In this document: positions 62,519-64,000 of the stretch, piece by piece | Layout of the letters: each line of letters opens with the position of its first letter | Numbering within the stretch: the stretch's first letter is position 1 | Notes under the pieces: model-generated | The model's input: the letters and a program-made list of their open reading frames with translations, nothing else | What the model was told of the DNA's origin: nothing | Databases searched by the model: none | From: Gammaproteobacteria bacterium | GTDB lineage: Bacteria; Pseudomonadota; Gammaproteobacteria; Berkiellales; Berkiellaceae | Assembly (NCBI GenBank): GCA_016191245.1 | Contig: JACPOY010000016.1 | Location: forward strand, 1-64,000 | DNA: 64,000 bases | Direction of reading: 5' to 3' | Program-made: the position numbers and the translations under genes

Positions 62519-62550
62519 CCCTTTGTCTTTCAGCTTTGAAAAACAAAGGG
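62519..62550 (+). terminator. Hairpin after polA
   Basis: CCCTTTGT (62519-62526) pairs with ACAAAGGG (62543-62550), and an inner TTTCA/TTGAAA adds further pairs. It starts eight bases after the polA stop. The following GCTTTG is a poor T-run, so it may be a weak terminator or 3'-end stabiliser. Confidence 0.5.
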
Positions 62551-62568
62551 CTTTGAGTTATGAATGAG

Positions 62569-62596
62569 TTGTATATTTATCCACTGTCATTAATAT
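62569..62596 (+). promoter_or_regulatory. Candidate promoter of the putative small RNA downstream of polA
   Basis: TTGTAT (62569-62574), a 16-bp spacer and TAATAT (62591-62596) predict a transcript starting near 62603. The hexamers match sigma70 moderately well. Confidence 0.4.
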
Positions 62597-62602
62597 TCTC
62601 GA

Positions 62603-62760
62603 ACTATTTTTGAGATAACAGAGTCTATGGGGCATGCGTATTATTTTTTTAATACGCTAATCCCGCAACCCCCTTCTATTGCGGGATTAGCTCGCCTCTT
62701 CCCCCAGAGTCGAGCTATCGTTACGCCCCAGGTAAATCCCCATTTGCCGGGGCTCTTTTT
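62603..62760 (+). ncRNA. Putative small RNA with tandem C-rich-loop hairpins, downstream of polA
   Basis: Four hairpins follow each other. H1 is GCGTATT/AATACGC (62636-62657, U-rich loop). H2 is a 13-bp perfect stem GCTAATCCCGCAA/TTGCGGGATTAGC (62656-62691, loop CCCCCTTCTA). H3 is GCTCG-CTCT/AGAG-CGAGC (62690-62715, loop TCCCCC). H4 is GCCCC-GGTAAAT/ATTTGCC-GGGGC (62725-62753, loop CCCC), followed by TCTTTTTTT, a classic terminator. There is no coding potential. The place after polA is where Spot 42 (enterics) and ErsA (Pseudomonas) lie, but I see no sequence match to either. Loop sequences could pair with G-rich Shine-Dalgarno regions. Expression is inferred, not shown. Confidence 0.55.
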
Positions 62761-62761
62761 T
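62725..62761 (+). terminator. Rho-independent terminator (end of the putative small RNA)
   Basis: GCCCC/GGGGC and GGTAAAT/ATTTGCC form a twelve-pair stem with one G-T pair and a bulged A. The loop is CCCC, and TCTTTTTTT follows directly. Confidence 0.85.
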
Positions 62762-62762
62762 T

Positions 62763-62954
62763 CGCTTCATACTTGAATTTTATGCTGCGTTATCTGCATC
62801 GCGCGCAAATCCTCATGTACTAAAAGTACACTCCGGTTGCTTGCGATTGGATGCCTTGCCTAAAATTCAATTACTTGCGAAAAATCACCTCCGCTTCGTA
62901 CTTGAATTTTATGCTGTGCTGTTGCACTCCGCAGTGTGAGACATAAAATTGAAC
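62763..62954. repeat. Compound intergenic repeat with direct and inverted copies
   Basis: The segment TACTTGAATTTTATGCTG occurs twice (about 62770 and 62899), each preceded by CGCTTC. Inverted relatives are CATAAAATTGAAC (62942-62954) and TAAAATTCAA near 62860. A central part holds a GTACTaaaAGTAC hairpin followed by CACTCCGGTT. Such ATGTACTAAAAGTACACTCC blocks recur as dispersed intergenic repeats in several gammaproteobacteria, as I recall. No protein is encoded. Confidence 0.6.
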
Positions 62955-63020
62955 TTTAGCCCATGAACATACTCTTACCTATATAATCAGAATTACCTAA
63001 AAAAATAAGAAGGGTATGGA

Positions 63021-63797
63021 ATGACACTCAATAAAAGTAAATCACAATTTACCCCACTTCAACAAGTAATGGGGTATCTCTTTACTCTGCTACTTTTGTT
63101 GATTACTTTGAGCATTGCTGGAATTTTGCTGCTCATTTTTTCACTTGATACGGTTTTACCCATTACCAATTATTATTTGGCCAAAAAATGGGAACCAACG
63201 ACTTGTCTTATTCTTACTAGCACAACAGAATCAAGAAAGTCATATCTTTCTTGGTTGGGGTTAGAAAGAAGAAGTTTGCCCTTTAATAAAAAGCATGTGA
63301 CTTATCAATATCAATTTTCTAACCAATCCTACGTTGGTAATCGCTATAGTTTTATTCCAAAAATATCTTCTGGCAATCCATTTGATGGTTTTCATGACTT
63401 TATGAGCAAAGAGGTAGCAACGGTTACTTCTGAATTGCTTGCGGGAAATACGGTGGCTTGTTACGTTAATCCGAACAATCCAAAGGAATCGGTCATTGAT
63501 CGTTCATTGAATAACAGTTTTATAGCCACAATAACACCTATTATTTATCCCTTACTTATCGTCTTTGCGATTTATGCAGTATATCGATATCGGAAAACCC
63601 CTTTGTTGGCGGGAGAAAATCAATCTTTTCCTTCTCTTTCAGAGCGGACAAATCAATTGATGAAAGCAGTGAAGAAGGTTCAAGCGTCAGAACAAAAAGA
63701 TCCTTTATTGATTTGGTCAAATCAATTGAGCAATATTTTTTACATTGCAATGATGATAATAGTTTTATATTTATTGTATTTATTTGTCATTCATTGA
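63021..63797 (+). CDS. DUF3592-domain membrane protein
   Basis: The 258-residue protein has an N-terminal membrane helix (about 18-47), an extracytoplasmic beta-rich domain, a second helix (about 170-187) and a third at the C-terminus (about 237-256). The middle part (ATVTSELLAGNTVACYVNPNNPKESVIDR, in two parts) matches the DUF3592 pattern of a beta domain ending in a V-x-Y-NP-x-NP motif. Function is unknown. AAGAAGGG lies before the ATG. The gene stands alone after the polA-downstream repeats. Confidence 0.8.
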   Translation: MTLNKSKSQFTPLQQVMGYLFTLLLLLITLSIAGILLLIFSLDTVLPITNYYLAKKWEPTTCLILTSTTESRKSYLSWLGLERRSLPFNKKHVTYQYQFSNQSYVGNRYSFIPKISSGNPFDGFHDFMSKEVATVTSELLAGNTVACYVNPNNPKESVIDRSLNNSFIATITPIIYPLLIVFAIYAVYRYRKTPLLAGENQSFPSLSERTNQLMKAVKKVQASEQKDPLLIWSNQLSNIFYIAMMIIVLYLLYLFVIH

Positions 63798-63822
63798 ATT
63801 TCAACATAAGTTTCTTTTAGTT

Positions 63823-63859
63823 CCCTCTCCCGCTTGCGGGGGAGGGTTAGGGAGGGGGG
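63823..63859 (+). repeat. REP-like GC-rich palindromic repeat, copy 5
   Basis: CCCTCTCCCGCTTGCGGGGG followed by AGGGTTAGGGAGGGGGG lies between the convergent ends of the DUF3592 gene and the partial gene at the window edge. It has the same arms and orientation as copies 3 and 4. Confidence 0.78.
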
Positions 63860-63868
63860 AGTATTTGA

Positions 63869-64000
63869 TTAAGTCTTTGGCTTTACCGCTATAATTCCAA
63901 ACAATTCATGGCCATCGCGTTTTTCTTTATTTCCAAATTGTTTCATATCGATATAGTCTGCCTTTTCGATAACAAAACCATACTTTAATAAAGCTTTTTC
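63869..64000 (-). CDS. C-terminal fragment of a probable SAM-dependent methyltransferase (partial)
   Basis: On the minus strand an open frame runs from the window edge to a TAA at 63869-63871 and encodes 43 residues: an amphipathic start (EKALLKYGFVIEKADYIDMK), then QFGNKEKRDGHELFGIIAVKPKT. The pattern of a helix, two short strands and a hydrophobic last strand ending in Lys-Pro-Lys is typical of class I methyltransferase C-termini. The catalytic part lies outside the window, so the assignment is tentative. Confidence 0.45.
   Translation of the reverse strand, partial: EKALLKYGFVIEKADYIDMKQFGNKEKRDGHELFGIIAVKPKT

Noticed and set aside
62577..62585. DnaA-box-like TTATCCACT downstream of polA
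   Set aside because: It is a single near-match far from the origin, expected by chance in AT-rich DNA.

Overview
This window looks like the replication-origin neighbourhood of a gammaproteobacterial chromosome of moderate-to-low GC. The gene order is the classic gammaproteobacterial one around oriC. To the left are hemF-tsaC-purE, topA-smg-dprA-LysM protein, def-fmt-rsmB-trkA-trkH, glyQS-gmhB-plsC and gyrB-recF-dnaN-dnaA. To the right are rpmH-rnpA-yidD-yidC-mnmE-mnmG-rsmG-parA-parB, then the full atp operon, glmU and glmS. Interspersed are orphan proteins without recognised family, an ankyrin-repeat protein and a degenerate HAD-like protein. These suggest a Legionellales/Coxiellaceae-like, possibly host-associated bacterium. 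That placement is an inference from gene content, not a phylogeny.

Layout. 1-39 is the 5' end of a 16S rRNA gene on the minus strand, preceded by its leader (boxA) and a strong promoter. 234-9118 is a minus-strand block: an orphan membrane protein, haem, tRNA and purine genes, topoisomerase I, DprA and a LysM protein. 9269-14849 is the plus-strand def-fmt-rsmB-trkAH run. 15103-17890 holds an amino-acid permease and a repeat-type orphan protein. 18050-21582 holds glyQS-gmhB. 21669-23357 holds an ankyrin protein and a PlsC-type acyltransferase. 23412-30300 is the dnaA-dnaN-recF-gyrB block, interrupted between recF and gyrB by a bacteriocin-precursor-like gene and a GC-rich structured island. 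30301-31494 is oriC, with at least six exact TTATNCACA DnaA boxes on the plus strand and one on the minus strand. 31495-39665 carries rpmH through parB. 40741-47712 is the F0F1 ATP synthase operon, followed by glmU-glmS, an SRAP protein, an HU-like protein, hmgA (minus), an MFS transporter, uvrD, recD2, polA and a DUF3592 protein. The window ends inside a probable methyltransferase gene.

How parts work together. DnaA, DnaN, RecF and GyrB surround the origin. ParA/ParB are encoded 7 kb to the right of oriC, and three convincing parS sites lie 3-5 kb to its left, inside recF and upstream of gyrB, which gives a complete origin-segregation module. RpmH, RnpA, YidD and YidC form the usual translation/membrane-insertion cluster. 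The atp operon has its own near-consensus promoter and a strong terminator.

The most interesting non-coding signal lies just downstream of polA, the position occupied by Spot 42 in enterics and ErsA in Pseudomonas. It is a candidate small RNA made of four tandem hairpins, three of which expose C-rich apical loops able to pair with Shine-Dalgarno sequences, and it ends in an intrinsic terminator. Other signals worth following are the double-glycine-type leader peptide gene inside the dnaA-gyrB block, the missing conventional start of rnpA, and two families of intergenic palindromic repeats.
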